Below are positions 25,742 through 33,412 of a stretch of 64,000 bases of DNA, piece by piece. Source of the stretch: Marisa cornuarietis. Lineage: Eukaryota; Mollusca; Gastropoda; Architaenioglossa; Ampullariidae. The notes beneath the pieces were generated by a model that worked only from the letters and a program-made list of their open reading frames with translations, made no database searches and was not told the origin of the DNA. Where the stretch lies: assembly GCA_004794655.1 (NCBI GenBank), contig SMMW01000214.1:1432001-1496000 (forward strand). The letters run 5' to 3'. Each line of letters opens with the position of its first letter. Position 1 is the first letter of the stretch. The translations under genes were made by a program, and so were the position numbers.

Positions 25742-28002
25742 TAAGGTGGGGTAGCAGAGAAACATATATATATATATATATAGAGAGAAAGAAGGTACTG
25801 TATTAAAAAGAATTTGTGTTGACAGGGTTGATGAGGTTATTCTTGTGCCATCTCTCATCACAACAACAGAGGCTACGACTATTACTTCTACCGTGCCCAC
25901 AACAATGACATCCACAGTGACCTCCACCTTAACGGAGACAACACCTGCGGTGACCTCCACCTCATTAGAGACGACACCTACGGTGACCTCCCCTTCAACA
26001 GAGACGACATCTACGGTGACCTCCCCTTCAACACAGACGACATCTACGGTGACCTCCCCTTCAACAGAGACGACATCTACGGTGACCTCCACTTCAACAG
26101 AGACGACGTCTGCAGTGACATCCACTTCAACGGAGACACCTATAACGTATTCAGAGAGGACTGAGACATCAGCGGCAACAACATCAACAACAACATCAAC
26201 AGCTACAGGTGATCTAACATCAGGGAAGGCATCTGTAACATCTACAGCAACTCCATCTACAACGAGCTCTCCAGCGATATCAGCGGCAATCATCACAACT
26301 TCTGTCCTAACTGGTAGGTGACCAAAGGGTACTTCATTAGTGAAAATTACAGACCCGCCCCAAAATTTTCCGAGAGGCAGTTTGACATTCCACTACAGTA
26401 ACTGAGTTGCCGACATGTAGTACATCATCTTTCTCAACGATGAAGACAGCAACGACTAACACACGATCGGCGAACGACTCATCCACCTCAGTGTTACCCA
26501 CTGCAGTTGCTAGGAAATAATCTCCCCTTGTTCACCTCTCTTATCGCCGTGGTCGGGGTGGAGGGTGAAGCAATTTCACTTGATATCCTTTCAACTAATA
26601 ACTAACTAATCCATGCACCCACTATCTACATGGACTGACGTGTTCAGACAGACAGTAAGACAGGAAGACATGTGAACAGACATGAAGACAGGGAGCCTGA
26701 CATGCCTCACACAGACAGTAAGACATGGCTACAGACATGAAGACAGGGAGCCTAACATGCTCACACAGACAGGGAGACAGGGGTACAGACATGAAGACAG
26801 GAAGTCTGACATGCCTGATACAGACAGGGAGACATGCTACAGACATGAAGATAGGGAGCCTGACATGCTCACACAGACAGTAAGACATGGGTACAGACAT
26901 GAAGACAGGTAGTCTGACATGCCTGATACAGACAGGGAGACAGTGAGTGATGTGGTTGCACATACAGGGAGCCTGACTTGTTCACACAGACAGGGACACA
27001 GGGGTACAAACACGAATACAGGGAGCCTGACTTGTTCACACAGACAGGGAGACAGGGGTACAGACATGAAGACAGGGAGCCTGACTTGTTCACACAGACA
27101 GGAGACAGGGGTACAGACATGAAGACAGGGAGCCTGACATGCCTGACACAGACAGGGAGACAGGGGCACAGTGAGGCTGAAAGGGAAAGCTGTGATGGGA
27201 TACTGACTGAGAGACCAGGCAACTGAAAGAAACAGAAAGTAGGAACCTGTTTTCATTCATCTTTCTCAGGTGAGCCTGTGCAGTCGAACCAGACGGTTGA
27301 ATCCCGAGCGGAGGATTACTACATCGGCTTTGGCGTGGGCGGCGGTGTGGCTTTGATCCTCCTGGCAGTGGGCGCTTTCCTCCTGGCCAGGTACTTGTTC
27401 AGACGATCAAACCGCGTGGATTCTGAAAAACATGACGAGTCGTCGAGAGGTCAGCAGGAGTCCAAGTCAAGCGAAGCCCACGTGACAGGGTGAGTCCCTG
27501 CGTCTTACTCCCCAAGATCCTTGGTGCGGAGGTCAGTTTGTAGCAAACGAGACACGCGCTCGGAAAGTTCATAAAGTCTCGAGGAGGATTACTGTTCCGA
27601 GGTTTCAGGATCTGGCTGGAAAGCATGTGAAAAACCTCCCCAGACAATAACAATATGAACTATTTTGTTGGTTTCAGAATCTGCATGTAGTTTGCCCACC
27701 CTGGGTCTTGACAATAATGTTTGTCCCAGCAGCAGCAGCAAACTAGTCGTGAATCTCGAATGTTCATCTCTAAATGTTACGTAGTCTGAAGTTGTTTTCG
27801 TAAGCATGTGGAGTTTAAACCTTTTTTAGAGGCACAGCTCATAGCAAGAAGGACAAAAAAGAATAACAGTCATATTATCCATGTGTTCCTCAAGTTATAA
27901 CCACTGATGTTGTTGTCCTCATCTTCTGACAGGATCTGGCACAGCACTGACATTCCTTATCGCATCCCACGACCTCGGGTGTCTCCCCGCGCTAGACGAT
28001 GA
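11081..28002 (+). CDS. NIDO-domain, mucin-stalk, single-pass membrane protein (8 exons)
   Basis: Exons: 11081-11290, 23536-23703, 24561-24677, 24895-25011, 25370-25488, 25826-26313, 27270-27489, 27933-28002. They total 1509 nt and give 502 aa. Every intron is GT..AG and the phases join without a break. Residues 1-29 form a signal peptide; an in-frame ATG at 11054 is possible, but 11081 gives the cleaner signal. Residues about 30-247 are a NIDO domain: LPYGSSAGD, then SYNQLYVNNDGFISF across exons 1-2, TWVLVATWVQV, MQLTVATDG, VGFNQGDG and GFFLFRVDEV. Residues about 250-406 are a Thr/Ser-rich stalk with an 11-residue repeat (STETTSTVTSP), probably O-glycosylated. Residues about 425-446 (GFGVGGGVALILLAVGAFLL) span the membrane. 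A 56-residue cytoplasmic tail ends Arg-rich (RIPRPRVSPRARR). NIDO domains occur in extracellular proteins such as nidogen and alpha-tectorin. There is no EGF, AMOP or VWD module. An adhesion or matrix-binding role is inference. Confidence 0.85.
11273..11515 (+). repeat. Tandem repeat that triplicates the exon 1 splice donor
   Basis: A unit of about 89-92 bp starts at 11273, 11362 and 11454. It begins AGCTACAACCAGCTGTATG with GTAAGT following and ends near TGAATATCT. The first copy contains the last 18 coding bases of exon 1 and the donor at 11291. Copy 2 repeats both exactly (donor at 11380), and copy 3 is diverged (CTGTATGTAAGC). Use of donor 2 would add 89 nt and read into a stop at about 11351-11353. 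Confidence 0.85.
11516..15601. other. Intron 1 of the NIDO gene, AT-rich, no gene recognised
   Basis: Very AT-rich intron sequence with a (GAT)n array at 12858-12949 and an ATT run near 13775. A short stretch at 12625-12650 repeats ACTGACTAC four times. Short open frames have no supporting motifs. Confidence 0.6.
12858..12949. repeat. (GAT)n microsatellite
   Basis: About 30 uninterrupted GAT/TGA trinucleotides inside intron 1. Confidence 0.95.
15602..16411. repeat. 30-bp minisatellite, about 27 copies
   Basis: The unit is AACCCGCAAATGGT followed by RCATCAGACTGTTKYT. Because 30 is divisible by three, frames stay open for 100 residues or more on both strands (MVHQTVSNPQ on +, SLMYHLRVKN on -). 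One or two copies have single-base slips near 16036-16040, which shift the frame. It lies in intron 1 of the NIDO gene. I read it as non-coding. Confidence 0.95.
16986..17640 (-). pseudogene. GPCR-like fragment with TM7-type NPxxY motif
   Basis: On the minus strand 17180-16986 reads LDFSFILNPIIYGLTYKLYK. This resembles the end of transmembrane helix 7 of a class A GPCR (NPxxY as NPIIY) and is followed by a short tail to a stop. Upstream, 17619-17422 reads DQRVVAVVKYTNAFCYHLYT, reminiscent of a DRY/second-loop region and present three times in a row. After a frameshift comes VSVNLIVVQTHLVSKTVIIVW, like TM4. TM5 and TM6 are not visible and stops intervene, so this cannot be an intact receptor. 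It sits antisense inside intron 1 of the NIDO gene. The TM7 match is the stronger part, and coincidence is possible. Confidence 0.35.
17436..17630. repeat. 63-bp tandem repeat, three copies
   Basis: Units start near 17441, 17504 and 17567 (TCCGTGTACAGGTGGTAACA). They are almost identical, so the expansion is recent. The period keeps frame, and on the minus strand it repeats a 21-residue segment of the GPCR-like fragment. Confidence 0.95.
17650..18849. other. Intron 1, no gene recognised
   Basis: AT-rich intron with a CA/CAAA array at about 18125-18205. The stretch 18340-18830 is extremely AT-rich and shows no coding signal. Confidence 0.6.
18850..19440 (+). repeat. Dispersed repeat with AGCGC family, copy 2
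   Basis: Shares with the copy at 30120 the block order GAGACA...GACATGGACAGTATACGAAGG, then AAACAACAGTACAGACAACT, then GGACTAGTCAACA, then GTAGATGGCAGACATGGAAG. The GCGC core itself is diverged here (CTTGCTTTCAGTACTCGAGAC). A short GACATAGACAA triplication lies inside (18960-19000). Confidence 0.5.
20119..20160. repeat. (TG)n microsatellite
   Basis: About 20 TG units followed by a GA-rich run, inside intron 1. Confidence 0.95.
20790..20870 (+). mobile_element. tRNA-like SINE head, fragment
   Basis: A perfect RNA polymerase III B box, GGTTCGAGGCC (20830-20840), lies about 35 bp after a weak A box (GTGGGTTAGTGCCC). A tRNA-derived SINE remnant fits better than a tRNA gene, because no acceptor-stem pairing is apparent. 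It abuts a reverse transcriptase fragment. Confidence 0.35.
20880..21115 (-). pseudogene. Reverse transcriptase C-terminal fragment, second copy
   Basis: The minus strand aligns by eye with the fragment at 6475-6713. It shows the same run LAYEHEGEDWSYCA (6475 copy: LTYEHQRLDWSSCTE), the same TTGGAGG..GGCCGAC block and the same CTATCCATGT segment. It is frameshifted with stops, so dead. Confidence 0.5.
21278..21320. repeat. (ATC)n microsatellite
   Basis: About 14 ATC units in intron 1. They produce a poly-Ser or poly-His reading in chance open frames. Confidence 0.95.
21600..23050. other. Intron 1, no gene recognised
   Basis: AT-rich intron sequence. A frame at 22159-22455 is open for 98 residues but has no motif, no family resemblance and no splice context. 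Confidence 0.55.
23051..23244. repeat. Palindromic GCTAAAATTAGC array
   Basis: About ten copies of the near-perfect palindrome GCTAAAATTAGC, spaced 17-21 bp, with variants CTAAACTTAGC, ATAAAATAAGC and GCTAGAATTAGC. Spacers alternate between CATTCTGCT-like and AATCAGGCT-like. It ends about 290 bp before exon 2 of the NIDO gene. Confidence 0.9.
23933..24092. repeat. About 45-52-bp tandem repeat in intron 2
   Basis: Four units of the form TGCTTAAACATGTTAATTAT, then CTGAGTTACCATGTGATTACC. The last two copies have lost part of the unit. Confidence 0.85.
25709..25785. repeat. (TG)n and (AT)n microsatellites
   Basis: Two short dinucleotide arrays just upstream of exon 6 of the NIDO gene, in intron 5. 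Confidence 0.9.
25918..26130 (+). repeat. 33-bp coding minisatellite (mucin stalk)
   Basis: Within exon 6 a 33-bp unit repeats about six times and encodes an 11-residue Thr/Ser/Pro repeat (TETTSTVTSPS). Central copies are nearly identical. The period preserves frame, so alleles of different stalk length are expected. Confidence 0.9.
26646..27170. repeat. About 54-bp minisatellite in intron 6
   Basis: Around nine units of ACAGGGAGCCTGACTTGTTC, ACACAGACAGGGAGACAGG, GGTACAGACATGAAG. Unit lengths vary slightly. It is open in several frames on both strands but lies between the exon 6 donor and the exon 7 acceptor. Confidence 0.9.
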
Positions 28003-28016
28003 CAGCACGTGTGAGG

Positions 28017-28400
28017 GATGAACATTTTATCAGTCAAACCTGCAGGGATGAACACTTAATGAGTCAAACATACAGGGATGAACACTTAATGAGTCAAACC
28101 TGTAGGAATGAACACTTAATTAGTCAAACCTACAGGGATGAACACTTAATGAGTCAAACCTGCAGGTATGAACACTGAATGAGTCAAACCTGTAGGAATG
28201 AACACTGAATGAGTCAAACTTGCAGGGATGAACATTCTATGAGTGAAACCTGTAGGGATGAACATTTTATGAGGAAATGTGCAAGGTTTGCCTGTTACAC
28301 GTGCAGGGACGATCATTTTGTAGATGAAACCTGCAGGGATGAACACTTTTTGTGTCAAACATTCAGAGACAAACATTTTGTTTCAAGTCTGCAGGGAGGC
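28017..28400. repeat. 30-bp minisatellite in the 3' UTR with AP-1-like sites
   Basis: Starts 15 bp after the NIDO stop codon. The unit is ACCTGCAGGGATGAACAC followed by TTAATGAGTCAA, about 12 copies with increasing decay to the right. At least five copies contain TGAGTCA, the AP-1/TRE consensus. It should be transcribed as part of the 3' untranslated region. Confidence 0.85.
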
Positions 28401-29099
28401 AGGATTTATGTGATAAACCCGAGGCAGACATTTTATTTGAAACATTCAGGATTAAACACTGATGTGATAAACCGTGATGGATGACGGTTTTATGTGTTAC
28501 TAAATGTTATATGTGTTAAACCATAGGAAGAGATCCTTTTTGTCACCTGGAAACCATGACACTTCTTTTGTTGCCCTCTGCTGTGTTTATGAGACTTGAC
28601 GAGTGTCAGAATGTGGAAGTCTCGTTGTTAACAACTAAAGGACGCTGCACACGAGATGTTATCAGCTCTTAGCTTCACAGAAATAATTCTTCAGGCGTTT
28701 ATATCTATTGTCTGTAGATAACACTTGATAAACTTGTCCAAGTGTCGCAAAAGGTCGCCTCCTACGCCTCCCCCCCCCCGACTGTCTCCATTTTAAACTT
28801 GTTGGTAGGGAAGGGGGATTCTTACGATCCCTCCACCACCCGTCCCCGTGTTGGTAACCATGGCGACAGACAGACTTTGCTTTTCTTTCAACTCCTCGCT
28901 CATCTGACTGATGTGTTGTTTAATCTTAAATATTTTATGATCGTTAAATTTATCAATTAATTATCTAACTACTTGGATGACACATTTCAGATGTGTTTCG
29001 TTTATTATTTATTTATTTGGTTGTTGTGTTTTCTTAATTGTACCTGCTTTCTTACCTTGCTGTTATGCCACACACTTTGACGGTTGAAAACTGGAGGCT

Positions 29100-29105
29100 A
29101 ATAAA
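29100..29105 (+). promoter_or_regulatory. Candidate poly(A) signal of the NIDO gene
   Basis: AATAAA about 1.1 kb downstream of the stop codon, followed by a TG/T-rich stretch (CTTGTGAAGTTTTGTTTTG). It is the first canonical signal I see after the 3' minisatellite. Confidence 0.4.
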
Positions 29106-29109
29106 TCTT

Positions 29110-30110
29110 GTGAAGTTTTGTTTTGACATAATAATTATAACAACCCAGTCTGAAGCAGCCTTAAATGCAGTACAAAGCTGAGCTTTTTCCTCCGTGTGCA
29201 GCTCTGTGTGTGCTCCTCCCTACATTCTTCTGCTTTCACTTACTCTCAGCAACTGACAAGCGTCTCAATCTGTTTGTTCAACTGAGATATAGTTGTACAC
29301 AGACTTGGTGGCCATTGGGCTTTAACTGAGAAATGGTTGTGCAATGGTTTAATAATTTAAATAAGAAAACATACACTTACCTGGTAATAATCTCTTTAGT
29401 CCGCTGTTTGTTTACAAAAGCCATACAAGAATTATTATTCAAAAAGCTGCAAGGTGGTTACAGAAATAAAAGTTATCATCCTAAACATTCTCGATAATCA
29501 CTCCCCTTCTATTTATTGTTACATTAAAATGTTTAGGTGTCGGATAAATATATAGTCCTCGTAACCAACAACATATCACCACATGAGTTGAGGTATGAGA
29601 ATGAGTGAAAATAGTTCGAAATGATGTTTGTATATGTATATCAGTAAATAATATTAAATGTAATTTTAAAAACAATGACAGTTTATTATAATGTCATAAA
29701 AGCATATACGTCTCATTAAATCATAATATACAAGTAATTGAAGTAAGTATATACGATACATGGAGTTACCATTCGCATGTTATTACCATAACAATATCTG
29801 TGTGATGTCAGTGATTTAAAGAGAAGGATTAAACTGTGTGCCACCAGTCAAGTTACAAGAGGAAGGAAGTTTCAATAATGTTTCAAGATTGATGAATTGT
29901 GTATGTGTTGATTGGGGTGGAGGGTGATTAGTCAACATATCTCTTGAAGTCATCTTGCGCGTGTGTGAACTGACTGCTGTGATACGAACTGTGACCTCTT
30001 CTGACAAAGATGCTGACATGCATGCTTCGATGATGTGGTTGTAATTTACAAGCACGAGAATATTAATTTGTATTAGGTTGTACTGTAAGGAATGATAACA
30101 ATACTTCATT
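29110..30110. other. No gene recognised
   Basis: AT-rich sequence between the NIDO gene and a dispersed repeat. Nothing recognisable on either strand. Confidence 0.55.
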
Positions 30111-30119
30111 GTTGGGGCG

Positions 30120-30545
30120 AGAGACTTACTTCAAGATTCAATAAATAATAATAATAATAATACAAAAATAAAAATAAAAACAATGTGCGATGTATACAAC
30201 GCATGATCACCCTCACCAAGCAGCATGCTCTCTCTCTCTCTCTCTCAGTGCTGAAGACAAGTAGGAGACATGGACAGAATACGGAGGACGGAAGGAGAAA
30301 CAACTGTGCAGACAAGTAATAAAAGACAAACATAGAAGACACACATAGACACCAAAGAACAAACAGTAAGGAGGAAGAGTTTCATAAATCTGGTGAAGAG
30401 GACAAGCAGGTGGACTAGTCACAACTTTGACAACTATGTTGAGAAGTGTAGAGAGTGAGGCTCATGGAACAGATGTGTTCTAGTGTTTAAAGCATTTGAT
30501 GGTGTGTAGATGGCGGATATGGAAGGGAAACAAATATTTCTTAAG
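30120..30545 (+). repeat. Dispersed repeat with AGCGC family, copy 3
   Basis: An AAT run leads to GCATGCTCTCTCTC (a TC microsatellite inserted in the core), then GGAGACATGGACAGAATACG, AGGACGGAAGGAGAAACAAC, GGACTAGTCACAAC and GTAGATGGCGGATATGGAAG. It parallels copy 2 over about 400 bp. Confidence 0.55.
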
Positions 30546-31496
30546 AAGACCAAATAAAAGTACAGAGATAATAAACATAATACATTTATTATACAATTTA
30601 TGTTGCCCCGCCACAAAAAAACTATTTACAATCTAAACTAGCTGTTGACAAGCATGCAGTGCTGGTGTAATAACAATCATACATTGACGAACCAAGGGAA
30701 ACAAATTACATGAATTATAAATTAGTGAAACGTGTCGTGTTGAAAGACTGACAAGCGAAAGTTGTCCCCCCCCCCCTTGAATCGCCCTTTATGCTGGTCT
30801 TGAAATTTTAAACAATATTTATGTAAAAATGCTGAAATGTGCTGTTTTAAAAGTTTTTAAATTGAAAAATAAATTACTTCTATTGTGTGTTTTGTAATGT
30901 AACGAGCAGCTGGATTATTAAAAGTTTGTCAGTGTCACTTTGTGGAGAGGTAAGATGACATTTCTCAAGGCAAGGATGTCACATGCAAACCTCACGATGA
31001 GGACAGAGCAAGAGTGAGATGTGATTATCACAGGGACTCGAGAAAGTCACAATAAATGGCCGACGGTAAGAGGACACCAGGCAGACACTGCACCTCCCTC
31101 CACGAGGATAATCCCAGGAAAAGAAGTCTGTCTTTGTCAAGAATGGTTGTTAATAATCTGTCGCTGTCACTTCTCATGGTAGTTGACAATGTAAGTTTGA
31201 TGAATGTCCCGCCTGTCGCTGTCACTGATGATGGTGTGTGACAATGTAAGCTTGATCAATGTCTCGTCTGTTGTTCAGGATGTTAAATGCTTGTCACCAA
31301 AGCGCATCAAGGCTCGGGTGTCTTTATCTCCTCTCTCCATGTGGCACCTGTTTACAAGGGGGACTACCTGGTCATCACATGACCTAAAGCCATAGATAAA
31401 ACTTTGTTACAACATAACAGCCCCGCCCATCACTGCAACAGCGTCGACAGGACAAACAAACTTGTCTTTTTGTTAGTAGAAAAAATGATACACATA

Positions 31497-31543
<47 letters not shown>

Positions 31544-32878
31544 ACAGCCCTACAGAGTAAACAAACTCATTCACGTGGACTAAGTAGGTACACACATGTG
31601 CGTGCGTGTGTGTGTGTGTGCATATGCCTGAGAGTAGTGGGTTAGTAGGTAAGACTGTGAGTGCGTTTGTAGTCCGTAAGACTGAGTGTGTGAAGGTGTC
31701 TCTGTGTGTGTGTGTGTATGTGTCTGTGTCAGAAAGAGAGAGAGAGAGAGAGAGAGGGTGAGTGGTGAAGACAACAGGCGATAAAGGAAAAGTCATTCTC
31801 ACAGCATAGTTTACCTTTTTTTGTAAACACCTAAATACTAATGATAATAATAACGATAATAACTTTATAATGCAGTCCTTTGTAAAGATATCGACAGACC
31901 GTGTTCTCCATCATTGTCTGTCAAAACTAAATCATCTTTGTGTATTTTGACATGTACACTAGGAAGCCTTTTAGCAGACTATTCTTCGTTCCTTTTTGTT
32001 GTTTGTGGCGCATTAATATCAAACATAAAAATTGCACTTTTCAGCAATATAATTACGCGAAAAATTAGTAAGATGGTCATAAAAACACAGGAACAAACTA
32101 TCGATCTTCCCGATTCGCTAGCAGAAACTCCTGCCCTTAAACCAACAGAAAATGTGGAATACAAACTTTTAATACTAGACCTCAGCTTCATAACACTGAA
32201 GACTTACAGAAACAGTCATCAAAGCCTTAGTCAAAGAATTCCACAAAATTAAATGTAAAATTAGTTACTGATGCTCCAGGAAAATGTATCGATATAATGA
32301 ATACAAGCTAGAGATAATAAAGGGAAATTATAAGGCAGTTGACAAGGAGAATGTAACAATGAGAGATATGTTTGTGTGTATTTATATAAATGTTCCTTTC
32401 TCCAGTTAGTAAACGTTGGTTTAGTTGACTAAAATATTTTACCTGATAATTACTGAGAGGTGGCAGGAAGAGAGAGAAGAGAGCTAGAGAATGTATTTGA
32501 TGCTTTTACTGACATTTGTTTCCATTCTTTACACGAGGTCCCTGGACAGACGACTGCCTGTCTGTACTACCTGTGGAGTGGAGGATGATGGGAGGTTGAT
32601 TTGTAGTTGTCCCATGCCACACCAGTCATGTCCATCGTCTGTCATTCTATTTCAGCCTTCACTCTCTCCCTTATAGTCAACGGCGCATGTCCCATCTTTA
32701 GAGGGACTTCCTGTCGCTGGCTGTGCTCCTGCCCCACAGCGGGCATCAAGAACTATTCACGCCTGGTGGTGATGATCGACTAGACTCTAGGCAATAAATA
32801 ACGACAACCACAACCTGAAGATGACAACTTGTTTGACCTCAAGCCAAAGAGGGTCAGTTGTAGATCCGCAGCCTTGCC
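30546..32878. other. No gene recognised
   Basis: Non-coding DNA with a two-copy ~63-bp repeat (about 31155-31275, core GTCGCTGTCACT...GACAATGTAAG), a CA array (31499-31540) and TG/GA arrays (31600-31756). The open frame at 31914-32252 has no recognisable motif. Confidence 0.5.
31499..31540. repeat. (CA)n microsatellite
   Basis: About 20 CA units, followed within 220 bp by TG and GA arrays. Confidence 0.95.
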
Positions 32879-32884
32879 AATGAC
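32879..32884. repeat. Left target site duplication AATGAC
   Basis: Directly abuts the TATGGGGCGCC end. The identical hexamer abuts the other end at 39012-39017. Confidence 0.85.
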
Positions 32885-32930
32885 TATGGGGCGCCAAGAG
32901 GGGAATTTTCTCAAATTTGCTATTTCTAGC

Positions 32931-33014
32931 TATACATTGCAATGTATAATTATAGAATGCAATGTATAGCTATAGATTGAAATGTATAATTATACATTGC
33001 AATGTATAGCTAGA
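32931..33014. repeat. Subterminal palindrome array (TATACATTGCAATGTATA)
   Basis: Four adjacent units of an 18-bp palindrome, joined by ATT or GC spacers. The mirrored array at 38884-38969 is closer to perfect. Repeated palindromes just inside transposon ends commonly serve as transposase binding sites; that role here is inference. Confidence 0.75.
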
Positions 33015-33204
33015 GAGAGAAAACTCGGTAAAAACCGAAGTGTTTCATTTATATTATACTCAGAAGTTGCTATCCAATTCATTTTATATATACCTTTCAA
33101 TTGTTTAGCTATAGAATGCATTCTAGCTATACATTTGAAATCTATATTTATACATTGCATTCTATAACTTCTGACTTGCAATGTATACGGAACGAGGCTG
33201 GCTC

Positions 33205-33242
33205 ATTTGCATATGGGAAAAGAAGGTCAAAGACCAACCAAT
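33205..33242 (+). promoter_or_regulatory. Octamer and CCAAT box within the TIR
   Basis: ATTTGCAT (33205-33212) is followed 25 bp later by CCAAT (33238-33242, in context AACCAATCAG). They sit about 170-200 bp upstream of the transposase ATG at 33413 and are duplicated in the right inverted repeat facing inward. I see no TATA box between them and the ATG. Confidence 0.45.
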
Positions 33243-33412
33243 CAGTGCGCTCGTAGCAATGGCCTTCGTTCTTGTTTTTACGCGCTCAAGAGAGAGTCGT
33301 CTGCTGTGTGTATTTACGCGCTCAAGAGAGAGTCGTCTGCTGTGTGTATTTACGCGCAAAATAGAAGAACAACTGGTCTCTTACGCATCGGCTTTCCTGT
33401 TGTGCTTGCATT

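Larger units (their letters stand above)
32885..33357 (+). repeat. Left terminal inverted repeat
   Basis: Matches the reverse complement of the right end almost base for base, from TATGGGGCGCC through GTTTTTACGCGCTCAAG. It ends in about two copies of a 36-bp unit (TCAAGAGAGAGTCGTCTGCT, GTGTGTATTTACGCGC). Positions 32931-33014 hold four tandem 22-bp palindromic units. Confidence 0.9.

Noticed and set aside
25670..26296. 208-residue minus-strand frame, Val-rich
   Set aside because: It is the antisense shadow of the Thr/Ser-rich exon 6, produced by the 33-bp repeat.
26622..27256. Overlapping Cys-rich repetitive frames (HVRLPVFMSVP)
   Set aside because: Intron 6 minisatellite; it lies between a confirmed donor and acceptor and is open in several frames.
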